Notes: generated from the letters alone by a model not told the origin. Positions 45,286 through 53,691 are shown, counted from the stretch's first letter. The stretch is DNA of 64,000 nt from DAIOEK01 sp964648485 (GCA_964648485.1 CAZYOF010000007.1:118383-182382), one strand, 5' to 3'. Numbers and translations are program-made.

Positions 45286-46641
45286 TTACTCCTCTGACAC
45301 ACCTCCTGCTCGTAGACGCCCGGCTAAGGCATGAGCATCCAAACCTTCTGCCCGCGCAATCAGGTCGGCAGATCTGCCGAGTTCAACTGCTGTGGGCTGA
45401 TCGAGGGCGACAACGCTGATTACTTTTAGGAAATCCCATACATTCAGCGGTGAAGCAAAGCGGGCTGATCCGCCGGTGGGCATGACGTGGCTAGGACCGG
45501 CAACATAATCTCCCATTACTTCACATGATCTTTCTCCAACAAAGACTCCGCCGGCGTTGGTAACCTTGTCCAACCAGTTCCAGGGTTCTACGACAGAGAG
45601 ATTCAAATGCTCAGGCGCGTAGGCATTGGATAGCCGGATCGCTTCATCCAGGTCGCGAACGATGACAGCGCCGCTGCGATTTTGCAGCGATTGGGCAAGG
45701 ATATCTGTACGGGTAAGACTCGCATCAGCCTTCCCTTCCAGCCATGCAGATATTTCAGTTTGTACCTGCTCGGCAAATTTTCGTGAGGGTGTGAGCAGGA
45801 TGGCAGATGCAAGAACATCATGTTCTGCCTGCGCGAGCAAATCGGCTGCCGCCCAAGCTGCGTTTGCATTGTCATCTGCGATGACGATAGTCTCGGTAGG
45901 ACCAGCCAGACCATCAATACCCACGATACTGTACACCTGTCGTTTGGCGAGGGTCACGAACAGGTTGCCTGGTCCTACGATCTTTTCAACCGGCGGGATA
46001 CTCTCAGAGCCATATGCGAGCGCTGCAATTGCCTGTGCTCCCCCCAGTGTATATACCTCATCCACACCTGCCAGGGCGGCAACTGCGAGAATCACAGGGT
46101 TTACCAAACCGTTCTCTTTTCCCGGGGGAGTGACAAGTGCAATATTCTTAACACCCGCAACTTTCGCCGGGATGGCTGACATCAATACGGTTGATGGCAG
46201 GGGGGCGGTTCCACCTGGAATATATACTCCCACTCGTTCTATTGGACGCAGCACCTGCCCCAGCGTTCCGCCCATTGATTGATCCATCCATGAAATCTTA
46301 GGTTGTTTTTGATAAAAAAGTTCGATCCGGTTGGCTGCCAGCTTAAGCGCACTGAACAGGTCCGGATCGATGGATTGCATTGCCAGGCGGATGGTTTCAG
46401 CGGATACCCGAAAATCTTTGATACTAACGCCATCCAGTTTATCGGTCCAATAACGTAATGCCTGATCTCCGCCACGCCTTACATCCTGTAAAATTCTGGA
46501 TACAGCCTGCGCAGGTGTTGTGCCTTCGCCAAACATGGTTGCGAGGCGCTTTTGAATCCCAACAGAAACCGGGATTTCATCCACTGGCTGGCGTTTCAAA
46601 ATAGTTCTTTGAGCGGTTTCTACATCGATTATCGGAAACAT
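45286..46641 (-). CDS. hisD: Histidinol dehydrogenase
   Basis: The 451-residue protein shows HisD motifs: IPGGTAPLPSTVLMSAIPAKVAGV, VGPGNLFVTLAKRQVYS, zinc ligands in LLAQAEHDVLAS, the catalytic pair in NAYAPEHLNL, and YVAGPSHVMPTGGSARFASPL. It performs the last two oxidations of histidine synthesis (histidinol to histidine). The ATG at 46641 has AGGAG 8 nt upstream. No other his gene is in the window, but a histidine-rich leader peptide and terminator precede it. HisD homologs that oxidise other alcohols exist, but the leader argues for true histidine synthesis. Confidence 0.95.
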   Translation of the reverse strand: MFPIIDVETAQRTILKRQPVDEIPVSVGIQKRLATMFGEGTTPAQAVSRILQDVRRGGDQALRYWTDKLDGVSIKDFRVSAETIRLAMQSIDPDLFSALKLAANRIELFYQKQPKISWMDQSMGGTLGQVLRPIERVGVYIPGGTAPLPSTVLMSAIPAKVAGVKNIALVTPPGKENGLVNPVILAVAALAGVDEVYTLGGAQAIAALAYGSESIPPVEKIVGPGNLFVTLAKRQVYSIVGIDGLAGPTETIVIADDNANAAWAAADLLAQAEHDVLASAILLTPSRKFAEQVQTEISAWLEGKADASLTRTDILAQSLQNRSGAVIVRDLDEAIRLSNAYAPEHLNLSVVEPWNWLDKVTNAGGVFVGERSCEVMGDYVAGPSHVMPTGGSARFASPLNVWDFLKVISVVALDQPTAVELGRSADLIARAEGLDAHALAGRLRAGGVSEE

Positions 46642-46661
46642 ACATACTCTCCTGGAAGAAC

Positions 46662-46688
46662 AAAAAAGCCCCCGGAATTCCGGGGGCT
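46662..46688 (-). terminator. Attenuator terminator in the hisD leader
   Basis: On the minus strand a perfect 22-base palindrome (arms AGCCCCCGGAA / TTCCGGGGGCT, 46667-46688) is followed by a T tract (46662-46666), 21 bp upstream of hisD. It follows the leader-peptide stop by 22 bp. The leader segment at 46732-46743 (ATTCCGGTGGGC) is complementary to the terminator 5' arm (46677-46687) with a single bulged base, giving a competing antiterminator. Confidence 0.88.
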
Positions 46689-46710
46689 GAAAGTAGGGAA
46701 ACCCTAAAAT

Positions 46711-46797
46711 CTACCTGGTTGTGCGCGCTGCGCCCACCGGAATACCTGGGGTATATCGGGGATGATGATGCAGATGGGCGAAGCGAAAAGTTTTCAT
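46711..46797 (-). CDS. Histidine operon leader peptide
   Basis: A 28-codon frame starts at ATG 46797 with MKTFRFAHLHHHPRY and ends at TAG 46711. It has four histidine codons in a run of five (positions 8, 10, 11, 12). It lies between a good promoter and the hisD terminator. By analogy with HisL of enterobacteria, ribosome stalling at the His codons during histidine shortage would favour the antiterminator. It has no Shine-Dalgarno; the -10 ends only 9 bp upstream of the ATG, so it is probably leaderless. Confidence 0.85.
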   Translation of the reverse strand: MKTFRFAHLHHHPRYTPGIPVGAARTTR

Positions 46798-46806
46798 GTT
46801 GGCGGT

Positions 46807-46835
46807 AGTATATGCGAGGTAGGGGAATTCGTCAA
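46807..46835 (-). promoter_or_regulatory. Promoter of the hisD operon
   Basis: On the minus strand TTGACG (46830-46835) and TATACT (46807-46812) are separated by 17 bp. The expected transcript start is about 46800, three bases before the leader-peptide ATG. Confidence 0.8.
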
Positions 46836-47009
46836 GGACAAAAAGGATTTATTTGTATAAGTTCTTTTATTTTGTCTTTTCCAGTTGTTTGATGTAATTA
46901 AATATCTGTACATTGGCATAGATCAAAAACAGGATGATGCGTGAATAAACGACATTCAAACCGATAAAAAAGGAGATTACGGGTTTCTTTGGTAAAAAAT
47001 TAAAAAAGA

Positions 47010-47033
47010 AACACCCGCCATTTGGCGGGTGTT
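47010..47033 (-). terminator. Terminator of the RRM-csp operon
   Basis: On the minus strand AACACCCGCCA / TGGCGGGTGTT forms an 11-bp stem with a 2-nt loop, followed by TCTTTTTT, 21 bp after the cold-shock gene. Confidence 0.92.
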
Positions 47034-47053
47034 GTACGTGACAATGATGATTA

Positions 47054-47263
47054 CTATACAATTGTAACTTTGGCGGCTTGCATGCCTTTTTGGCCTTTTT
47101 CAATCGAGAATTCGACCTTCTGGCCTTCCTCGAGTGAACGATAGCCGTCCGCCTGAATAGCGGAGAAGTGAACAAATACATCAGGACCATTTTCCTGGGC
47201 GATGAAGCCATAACCCTTACTGCTGTTGAACCATTTTACGGTTCCGGTAACACGATCAGACAT
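47054..47263 (-). CDS. Cold-shock domain protein (CspA family)
   Basis: The 69-residue protein contains the RNP1 motif KGYGFIAQ and RNP2-like DVFVHFSAI, in the order GTVKWFNSSKGYGFIAQENGPDVFVHFSAI. It is a single-stranded nucleic-acid chaperone that melts RNA structure, often induced by cold. It follows the RRM-protein gene by 29 bp on the same strand; the pair forms an RNA-binding-protein operon. Confidence 0.96.
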   Translation of the reverse strand: MSDRVTGTVKWFNSSKGYGFIAQENGPDVFVHFSAIQADGYRSLEEGQKVEFSIEKGQKGMQAAKVTIV

Positions 47264-47292
47264 TTCTTTTCTTCCTTTTTTATTAAAAACGA

Positions 47293-47646
47293 TTAAAAAC
47301 GACGAGAACCGCTATTGCGGTTGTAACCATCGCCGCCACGACCAAATCCACCTCCGCCACCACGGCGGGGACCGCCAAATCCACCACGTCCACCTTCTTC
47401 TTTGGGACGGGCTTCATTCACTCTTAATTCGCGGTTTTTGAAATTGTAACCATTAAACATGGAAACAGCTTTTTCCGCTTCCTCCGGAGTTCCCATTACA
47501 ACAAAACAAAAACCTTTTGAATTGCCGGTCATCCGGTCTTTAATGACATCTACAGATTCTACGGTCCCTGCTTCGGCAAACAAAGAGCGCAATTCTTCCT
47601 CTGTAGTTGAATACGGCAAATTGCCGACATACAATTTTGTTTCCAT
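47293..47646 (-). CDS. RNA-binding protein with RRM and Gly/Arg-rich tail
   Basis: The 117-residue protein has one RRM (residues 1-80) with RNP2 LYVGNL and RNP1 KGFCFVVM, then a glycine/arginine-rich tail (GGFGGPRRGGGGGFGRGG). This is the RRM-RGG layout of cyanobacterial and Chloroflexota cold-inducible Rbp proteins. It binds RNA in the cytoplasm. The ~100-nt 5' UTR contains a terminator-like hairpin, so its expression is probably regulated at the RNA level. It is cotranscribed with the cold-shock gene. Confidence 0.94.
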   Translation of the reverse strand: METKLYVGNLPYSTTEEELRSLFAEAGTVESVDVIKDRMTGNSKGFCFVVMGTPEEAEKAVSMFNGYNFKNRELRVNEARPKEEGGRGGFGGPRRGGGGGFGRGGDGYNRNSGSRRF

Positions 47647-47677
47647 GTTCCCTTTCCTATTATTCGACTTATTGTCG

Positions 47678-47757
47678 AAAAAAATAGCCGTAAACCTAAA
47701 ATGCAGGTCAAGCGGCTAACGCACACATGCCCATATTTGCAAGGCACATGTATTATA
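47678..47757 (-). promoter_or_regulatory. Promoter and long 5' UTR with terminator-like hairpin for the RRM gene
   Basis: On the minus strand TATAAT lies at 47752-47757. The leader then forms a hairpin (AGCCG / CGGCT outer stem and ACCT / AGGT inner stem, 47686-47717) followed by seven T residues (47678-47684). A second small hairpin, TTCGAC / GTCGAA, lies at about 47662-47678 before the Shine-Dalgarno AGGAAAGGG. Confidence 0.65.
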
Positions 47758-47875
47758 TACCGATTCTTGGAATTAATAAAGGATTTGTCTGATTAATTTC
47801 TCAATATTTTCGACATTGCTAAATACACCCGATTCACTGTTATTCACATACATATATGGGTGATACTCGCTATGC

Positions 47876-47881
47876 TATAAT
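47876..47881 (+). promoter_or_regulatory. Extended -10 element of secA
   Basis: TGCTATAAT (extended -10) lies 34 bp upstream of the secA ATG; no strong -35 is seen, as is common with extended -10 promoters. Confidence 0.6.
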
Positions 47882-47915
47882 CCAGTCTGTATACCCAAGC
47901 TAGAGAAGGAAGCCT

Positions 47916-50900
47916 ATGTTCACGAATATTATCCGCGTCCTTGGCGGTGATCCAAATAGAAAAGCAATTGAGCGCATAATCGACGTTGTTGAGCAAATTA
48001 ATGCGCTGGAACCGGATTTTGAAAGCCTGTCCGATGAAGCACTGTTAGAAAAATCAACTGAATTCAAAACGCGTCTGGCGGAGGGAGAATCTCTGGAAGA
48101 TATTCTGCCTGAAGCATTTGCCGCTGTGCGGGAAGCCGGTAAACGTACCATTGGATTACGGCATTACGATGTGCAGATGATAGGTGGTATTACCCTGCAT
48201 GAAGGCAAAATTGCAGAGATGCGTACCGGTGAAGGTAAAACCCTGGTAGCCACCCTCCCGCTCTACCTTAATGCACTGGCAGGAAAAGGTGCGCATCTGG
48301 TTACGGTAAATGACTATCTGGCTCGCCGCGATGCACGCTGGATGGCACCCATCTATAATATGCTCGGTCTCTCTGTGGGCGTACTACAGATGGCAAACCG
48401 AACTGAAAACGGGAAGCTGGCATTCATTGTGGATCAGGAAAAATCCTCCCCCCATGAAGATCAGCACCAGTTACGTCTAGTTCCACGACAGGAAGCCTAC
48501 CTGGCAGATATTACCTTTGGTACCAACTCTGAATTTGGTTTCGATTACCTGCGCGATAACACCACCATGCGGCTCGAAGATCGGGTTCAGCGCGGGCACC
48601 ACTATGCCATCGTAGATGAAGTTGATAACATCCTGATTGATGAAGCACGAACACCACTGATTATCTCTGGTCCTGCTTCGGATGATACCGAATGGTACGT
48701 GAAGATGGCGCAGGTGGTCAGACAATTAAATCCAGAAGACTATGAAGTAGAAGAAAAAGATCGCACGGTAACCCTCACTGAAATTGGTGAGATGCACGCT
48801 GAACAACTGATCGGCACGAGTTTACGTGATCCCGACCGGCCGGAGGAGATGACCCCACATCAGGCTCGTCTTATGGGTTACCTGGAGCAATCACTTAAGG
48901 CACAGTTCCTCTTTAAGCGCAATAAAGAATACCTGGTACAGGCGGGTAAAGTTGTAATCGTTGATGAATTTACAGGGCGTCTCATGCCGGGTCGCCGATG
49001 GTCTGATGGTTTACATCAGGCGGTGGAAGCTAAAGAAGGCGTGAAAGTTGAGCCGGAAAATGTCACCTACGCCACCATCACCCTTCAGAATTATTTCCGC
49101 ATGTATACCAAATTGGCGGGCATGACAGGTACCGCTCTTACCGAAGCAGAAGAGTTTAGCAAGATCTATAAACTCGATGTACTTCCCATTCCTACCAACC
49201 TGGAATATGTTGCCACCCGCAACAACAGTCAACTGGTAGAAATACCCGCGAAGGATGAAAAAGGTTACAAGTATAGCTATTTTGCCCGCTCCGTTGATCC
49301 TGACAAAAAACCGGTGTATTGGCGGCGTAAAGATTACCCTGATGTTGTTTACCGGACAGTGGAAGCAAAAGTCCGGGCAATCTCTCAAGAGATAATCCGC
49401 TTCCATGTGATGGGACGACCACAGCTGGTGGGTACTACCTCGGTGGAACACTCCCAGAACCTGAGCTACCGTTTACATGCAGAATCAGTCCGCCGTTTGC
49501 TGCAGACGCTGGTAATACGCTCAGTCTGGTTGGATCAGCATCATGATAAGGGGATGGAGCAGGAAATACCCGAACTGGTTTTCCTCAACAAACCTATTGA
49601 GGAATTTGAAATACCAAAAATGCGCCAGCTTGCCCGCGAACTGGGCATCTCCTTCAACATGGAAGATGACGAAAACCTGGACCGGCTCATCTCCATCATG
49701 GAGCTACGCTCGCAGGATAAAGATCGTTTGATACAGGTTCTTCAAGCCGGGGTTCCGCATCAGGTCTTAAATGCCAAGAAGCATGACGAAGAGTCTAAGA
49801 TCATCGCCCAGGCAGGCGCCTTCGGTGCCGTCACCATCGCCACCAATATGGCCGGTCGTGGTGTGGATATCAAGCTCGGTGGCGAATTGAATGACAATAT
49901 CCTTAATGACGTCAACCGGGTTCTCAAACGTGCCGGTTATCCAAACCCATTTGATATGACACTCTCAGAGCGTTTTGAAGCATTGAGAAAAATCCCTTCT
50001 GAAGAGTTTGGTATATATGATGCCGGTGCGCAGATGTTCCTCACCTACATGGACCAGATGGAAATGGTTCGTGAGTTGGGCGGTTTGCATGTGATCGGTT
50101 CGGAACGGCATGAAGCCCGCCGTATCGATAATCAGCTGCGTGGTCGTGCCGCCCGTCAGGGTGACCCCGGCTCTTCCCGTTTCTATCTTTCACTGCAGGA
50201 TGACCTGATGCGCCTGTTTGGCGGCGGACAGGTCGAAGATTTAATGGCACGCTTGCGTTTTGATGAGTCTATACCCATCGAAAGCGGTATTGTCGGCAGA
50301 CTTGTAGAACAATCGCAAACCCGGGTGGAAGGCACCAACTTTGATGTCCGGAAACATCTGTTGGAATACGATGATGTGCTCAATACACAGCGTGCCCGGA
50401 TTTATAGTCAGCGTGACCGCGTTTTCACCAAGGAAGACCTGACTGAAGATGTACAGGAAATGCTGCAAACTGAATTGACCCGCCGCATTCCAGAAGCGTT
50501 GCAGGATCTCGAAGGTCCCTGGAAATTGCTGGCTTACCTGGAAGAGATTCAACCCAATATGTTCTGGGGACAGGATTTCTATCCAAACTATACCCAACGT
50601 CTCCTGCTGGAAAAACTTGACCTCTCTGGCAGCCGGGAGGATCTCAAACGGCAGTTATTGGATCTTGCTGAACAGGCATACGATGCTGAACAGGGTCATC
50701 TATTAGAAGCTGCCCGTGAATTGATAGATAAATCGGAAGAAACCCTCAAGATGCAAATTGAAGAGCGGTTGGATAGTCTGGATGCATTTATCGACGGGCT
50801 GACAGACATGGATGAAACCGATACCCGCCGCCCCCAGGAGGTCCTCGATGAATTGAATTCGGTAATCCGGCTGCCTATCCGCCTGAACAGCGATCAGCAA

Positions 50901-51929
50901 CGCAGATTACTGTCTGAACCGAAACAGATCAAGGAAGATATTGTCGATCAGGTATACAGTATTCTAACCGGGCTTACCATCACCCGTCTCATTGGCGCCT
51001 TTGAACGACGTCTGGAAGAAGGGCTTTCGATGAAGCCCGCCCATTACCAGCAGTCAGAATGGGATGCGATTGCCGGTGATATGCTTCACGAGTTGGAAGA
51101 GCTCTTCAGGAAAAACCGTGACAAACTATTTGGCCAGCAGGGACAGATTGCCCGTGAGTTGGATGGCGTTTTTGAAAAGTTGGGGAACCAGCCCATTACA
51201 GAGAATCTGGCAGTGCAATTGATGGGTTTTCTCTCGCAGGGTTCCCGTCTGGCATTTGATCAGAAAACGCACCGGCAGGTCTGGCAGCGCACAACCCGAC
51301 TGCGTTATGTTCACCTGGCAGCGAAAGATTTGGTAGACCGCGAGGTTGCCCACATTACCCAGGATATTCTGGATCATCTCTCGGGTGCAAAAGATGCGAT
51401 GTTGGAAATGTGGGGCTTCAGCGAGTGGAACCGCATCCGGCAGACTGAGACGATGGCGCCAGATTGGGCAATGAAGCGATTATTAAATGGTGAAGAATCT
51501 GATCGTTATAATGGATTGTCAAACATACCCATCGATCAGTGGAAAGAACAAGATCAACAGGCTCTCCGCCAGGTGTTAGGCGGAAATGTGATCAACAGCA
51601 TCTACCGGCAATTGTTGTTGAGTGTCATTTCAGAGCTTTGGGTGGATTATTTGACCCGGGTGGAAGCACTGCGGGTTTCCATCGGTTTGGAAGCCTACGC
51701 ACAGCGCGACCCACTGGTGCAGTATAAAGGACGTGCATCCGAACTGTTTACCCAATTGCTGAGTGATATTCGTTCGGGCGTGATCAGCCGCATGTTCAAT
51801 TATCGCCCCCGGGTTGCCGCACCTGAACAGGAAACCGCCCAGACAGAAATAGCACCAACTGTCGTTGAAACCCCGGCAAGTGACATACAGCCTGTCAAGA
51901 CGGAAAAGAAAAAACGCCGGCGTCATTAA
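47916..51929 (+). CDS. secA: Preprotein translocase ATPase SecA, greatly extended
   Basis: The motor motifs are all present: MRTGEGKTLVATLPLYLNAL (Walker A), VDEVDNILIDEARTPLIISG (Walker B / DEAD), the GMTGTALTEAEEF segment, IATNMAGRGVDIKLGG and GSERHEARRIDNQLRGRAARQGDPGSSRFYLSL. The 1337-residue length far exceeds the usual ~830-900. Extra stretches lie before VVYRTVEAK, between the TTSVEHSQNL segment and VPHQVLNAKKHDEESK (~100 residues), after DIKLGGEL (~70 residues), and as a long C-terminal helical region. The C-terminal zinc motif is absent; the end is a KKKRRRH tail. SecA drives Sec-dependent export at the membrane. Confidence 0.95.
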   Translation: MFTNIIRVLGGDPNRKAIERIIDVVEQINALEPDFESLSDEALLEKSTEFKTRLAEGESLEDILPEAFAAVREAGKRTIGLRHYDVQMIGGITLHEGKIAEMRTGEGKTLVATLPLYLNALAGKGAHLVTVNDYLARRDARWMAPIYNMLGLSVGVLQMANRTENGKLAFIVDQEKSSPHEDQHQLRLVPRQEAYLADITFGTNSEFGFDYLRDNTTMRLEDRVQRGHHYAIVDEVDNILIDEARTPLIISGPASDDTEWYVKMAQVVRQLNPEDYEVEEKDRTVTLTEIGEMHAEQLIGTSLRDPDRPEEMTPHQARLMGYLEQSLKAQFLFKRNKEYLVQAGKVVIVDEFTGRLMPGRRWSDGLHQAVEAKEGVKVEPENVTYATITLQNYFRMYTKLAGMTGTALTEAEEFSKIYKLDVLPIPTNLEYVATRNNSQLVEIPAKDEKGYKYSYFARSVDPDKKPVYWRRKDYPDVVYRTVEAKVRAISQEIIRFHVMGRPQLVGTTSVEHSQNLSYRLHAESVRRLLQTLVIRSVWLDQHHDKGMEQEIPELVFLNKPIEEFEIPKMRQLARELGISFNMEDDENLDRLISIMELRSQDKDRLIQVLQAGVPHQVLNAKKHDEESKIIAQAGAFGAVTIATNMAGRGVDIKLGGELNDNILNDVNRVLKRAGYPNPFDMTLSERFEALRKIPSEEFGIYDAGAQMFLTYMDQMEMVRELGGLHVIGSERHEARRIDNQLRGRAARQGDPGSSRFYLSLQDDLMRLFGGGQVEDLMARLRFDESIPIESGIVGRLVEQSQTRVEGTNFDVRKHLLEYDDVLNTQRARIYSQRDRVFTKEDLTEDVQEMLQTELTRRIPEALQDLEGPWKLLAYLEEIQPNMFWGQDFYPNYTQRLLLEKLDLSGSREDLKRQLLDLAEQAYDAEQGHLLEAARELIDKSEETLKMQIEERLDSLDAFIDGLTDMDETDTRRPQEVLDELNSVIRLPIRLNSDQQRRLLSEPKQIKEDIVDQVYSILTGLTITRLIGAFERRLEEGLSMKPAHYQQSEWDAIAGDMLHELEELFRKNRDKLFGQQGQIARELDGVFEKLGNQPITENLAVQLMGFLSQGSRLAFDQKTHRQVWQRTTRLRYVHLAAKDLVDREVAHITQDILDHLSGAKDAMLEMWGFSEWNRIRQTETMAPDWAMKRLLNGEESDRYNGLSNIPIDQWKEQDQQALRQVLGGNVINSIYRQLLLSVISELWVDYLTRVEALRVSIGLEAYAQRDPLVQYKGRASELFTQLLSDIRSGVISRMFNYRPRVAAPEQETAQTEIAPTVVETPASDIQPVKTEKKKRRRH

Positions 51930-51951
51930 TTCTTTGAATACGGAAAATTCT

Positions 51952-52725
51952 ATGCATATTCTTGTTACCAACGATGATGGAGTGAATGCACCCGGGTTAC
52001 TGGCGCTTGCCAATGCTATGAAAACATTTGGCAAGGTGACTGTTCTCGCACCCGATCGTAACTGGAGTGCCTCAGGTCATGTAAAAACTCTGGAGAGGCC
52101 GCTGCGTGTTAGAGAAACCCGATTGGCAGATGAAACACCCGCCTTTTGTACAGATGGTGCTCCATCAGATAGTGTGGCACTTGCTTTATTAGGTTTTATC
52201 ACTGAGAAAATTGATATTGTGGTGTCAGGTATCAATCCCAATGCAAATATCGGTCATGATGTAACCTATTCCGGTACGGTTACAGCTGCTATGGAAGCCG
52301 CCATTGCCGGGGTGAATGGGGTGGCTGTATCTGTAGATCGCCCGGATGATTACTATGGTCCAATAGACTATAGTGGAGCCGCCCAGGCAGCACAGGCGGT
52401 CGTCCACCGGGTAATTGAAAAGAAGCTTTCGCCCCAAATTGTGTTAAATGTCAACGTACCGTATGGAGACTTCCAGAGTCTGAAAGGCTTTCAGGTTACC
52501 CGTATGGGATTGCGTATCTACCGTGATGCGTTGGTGGTCCGGCATGATCCACGGGGCAGACCATATTATTGGATTGGCGGGGAGACACCCATTGGCAAAG
52601 AAGAAGATGGCACCGATTATGGTGCCTTGAAACAGGGATATGTTACCATCACCCCCATCCATTTGGATTTGACTGCGCATCACCTGATACAACCATTGCA
52701 AGAATGGAATTGGAATGGCCAATGA
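51952..52725 (+). CDS. surE: 5'/3'-nucleotidase SurE (copy 2)
   Basis: The 257-residue protein has HILVTNDDGVNAPGLLALA, APDRNWSASGH and IVVSGINPNANIGHDVTYSGTVTAAMEA, the SurE metal and phosphate-binding motifs. It is a stand-alone phosphatase for nucleoside monophosphates. The ATG at 51952 is chosen because the family start is MHILVTNDDG; longer in-frame extensions overlap secA. It lies 22 bp after secA and is probably cotranscribed. Confidence 0.94.
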   Translation: MHILVTNDDGVNAPGLLALANAMKTFGKVTVLAPDRNWSASGHVKTLERPLRVRETRLADETPAFCTDGAPSDSVALALLGFITEKIDIVVSGINPNANIGHDVTYSGTVTAAMEAAIAGVNGVAVSVDRPDDYYGPIDYSGAAQAAQAVVHRVIEKKLSPQIVLNVNVPYGDFQSLKGFQVTRMGLRIYRDALVVRHDPRGRPYYWIGGETPIGKEEDGTDYGALKQGYVTITPIHLDLTAHHLIQPLQEWNWNGQ

Positions 52726-52752
52726 AAACCGGGGCTGAAAAGCCCCGGTTTA

Positions 52753-53691
52753 TTATGCAGTTGCCTGAACCTGACTGATATTCACCTCATGGTAGAGAGA
52801 ATACTGATATTCGATGCTCAGGGATGCTATCGGTCGGCTGGTGATAACGGGTCCGGTTGTCTTACCCCAGATCAGGCGATGTGATGCGTCAAACCAGTCG
52901 TTGCCATCTCCGCCGGCATATACGACATCTCCCAGCGAGAGCCCACTTGCTGAGCGGTAATCAACCCCGCTGGAGAAGAAAGCCGATTGATTAGAAAACG
53001 ATTTACTGGCTGCGCCTAATCCCCGTAGATGTTGTCCATCCTTAAAGATATCCACTGCCTCAATAATTCCATTGTCTTCCGCGGTGATGGTCAGGCGGGT
53101 ACCATCCAGCAGCATAAATGTAGTATGCGAATTGCTGGCAGTTAAATCTTTAAAATCTCCATCGAGTGTGCCTTTAATGTCATTGACATCGATATGCGGA
53201 TCGCCCCAGATGCTGGTACTTTTACCAGTCCATTTATCAATAATATTAAAGGTGGAGCCGTCTTTAAATTCAAATCGGTAACGGTCTGTTTCTGCAACCT
53301 GCCGGTTACGAAGGGCTATCCCATCAACAGGTTCAAAGGACTCGTAGGTGATGCTCAGGCTTTCCTGTTCAATGATCGTTTCTTCAATCGTAATAACCTC
53401 AGCCCGGGTAACCATCCCCCCGGCATCCTTGCCAGACATTTCCCTGAGACTCTGGATGAGCTGGCCGAGATTGATGCGGGTTTCGTTACCGGTTGATTCG
53501 ATAGGTTTGGAATCTGCTTTAACCTTATCTGGCTTTTCTCCAGATAAAATTGCCTGATCTTCCTTGAAATCATCCAGTGCGGTTTTCTTTTTGGTCAGGG
53601 GGGTGTTCTGTTCAGAATCACGCTCACGTGCCCGAAGGAGTAATCTTCGGGCAGTGATTAAATCCGAAATATTGTGAGATATCGCATCCAT
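52753..53691 (-). CDS. GDPH-motif protein resembling DUF1521 / metal-induced autocleavage domain
   Basis: The 312-residue protein has a polar, helical N-terminal third and a beta-rich C-terminal two thirds containing FEFKDGSTFNIIDKWTGK...IWGDPHIDVND at about residue 163. The IWGDPH segment matches DUF1521 proteins, where autocleavage between Asp and Pro of GDPH is triggered by calcium (NopE type, the MIIA domain). No signal peptide or secretion gene is visible. The ATG at 53691 is preferred, since GAGGAG lies ~9 nt upstream; the ATG at 53712 lacks one. The function is unknown. Confidence 0.72.
   Translation of the reverse strand: MDAISHNISDLITARRLLLRARERDSEQNTPLTKKKTALDDFKEDQAILSGEKPDKVKADSKPIESTGNETRINLGQLIQSLREMSGKDAGGMVTRAEVITIEETIIEQESLSITYESFEPVDGIALRNRQVAETDRYRFEFKDGSTFNIIDKWTGKSTSIWGDPHIDVNDIKGTLDGDFKDLTASNSHTTFMLLDGTRLTITAEDNGIIEAVDIFKDGQHLRGLGAASKSFSNQSAFFSSGVDYRSASGLSLGDVVYAGGDGNDWFDASHRLIWGKTTGPVITSRPIASLSIEYQYSLYHEVNISQVQATA

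Noticed and set aside
45286..46641. HisD homolog for sulfopropanediol or other alcohol oxidation, suggested by the SsuABC-like neighbour
   Set aside because: All histidinol dehydrogenase motifs are present and a His-rich leader peptide precedes the gene, which favours true histidine synthesis.
46867..47211. Minus-strand frame of 114 residues ending in a hydrophobic stretch
   Set aside because: It overlaps the cold-shock gene in another frame and runs through that gene's terminator. The last ~40 residues (LNVVYSRIILFLIYANVQ) resemble a membrane helix, but no start codon with a ribosome site supports a separate gene.
47293..47646. Low-complexity or repeat artefact because of the Gly/Arg-rich 3' end
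   Set aside because: The glycine/arginine tail is normal for RRM-RGG proteins and the frame is intact.
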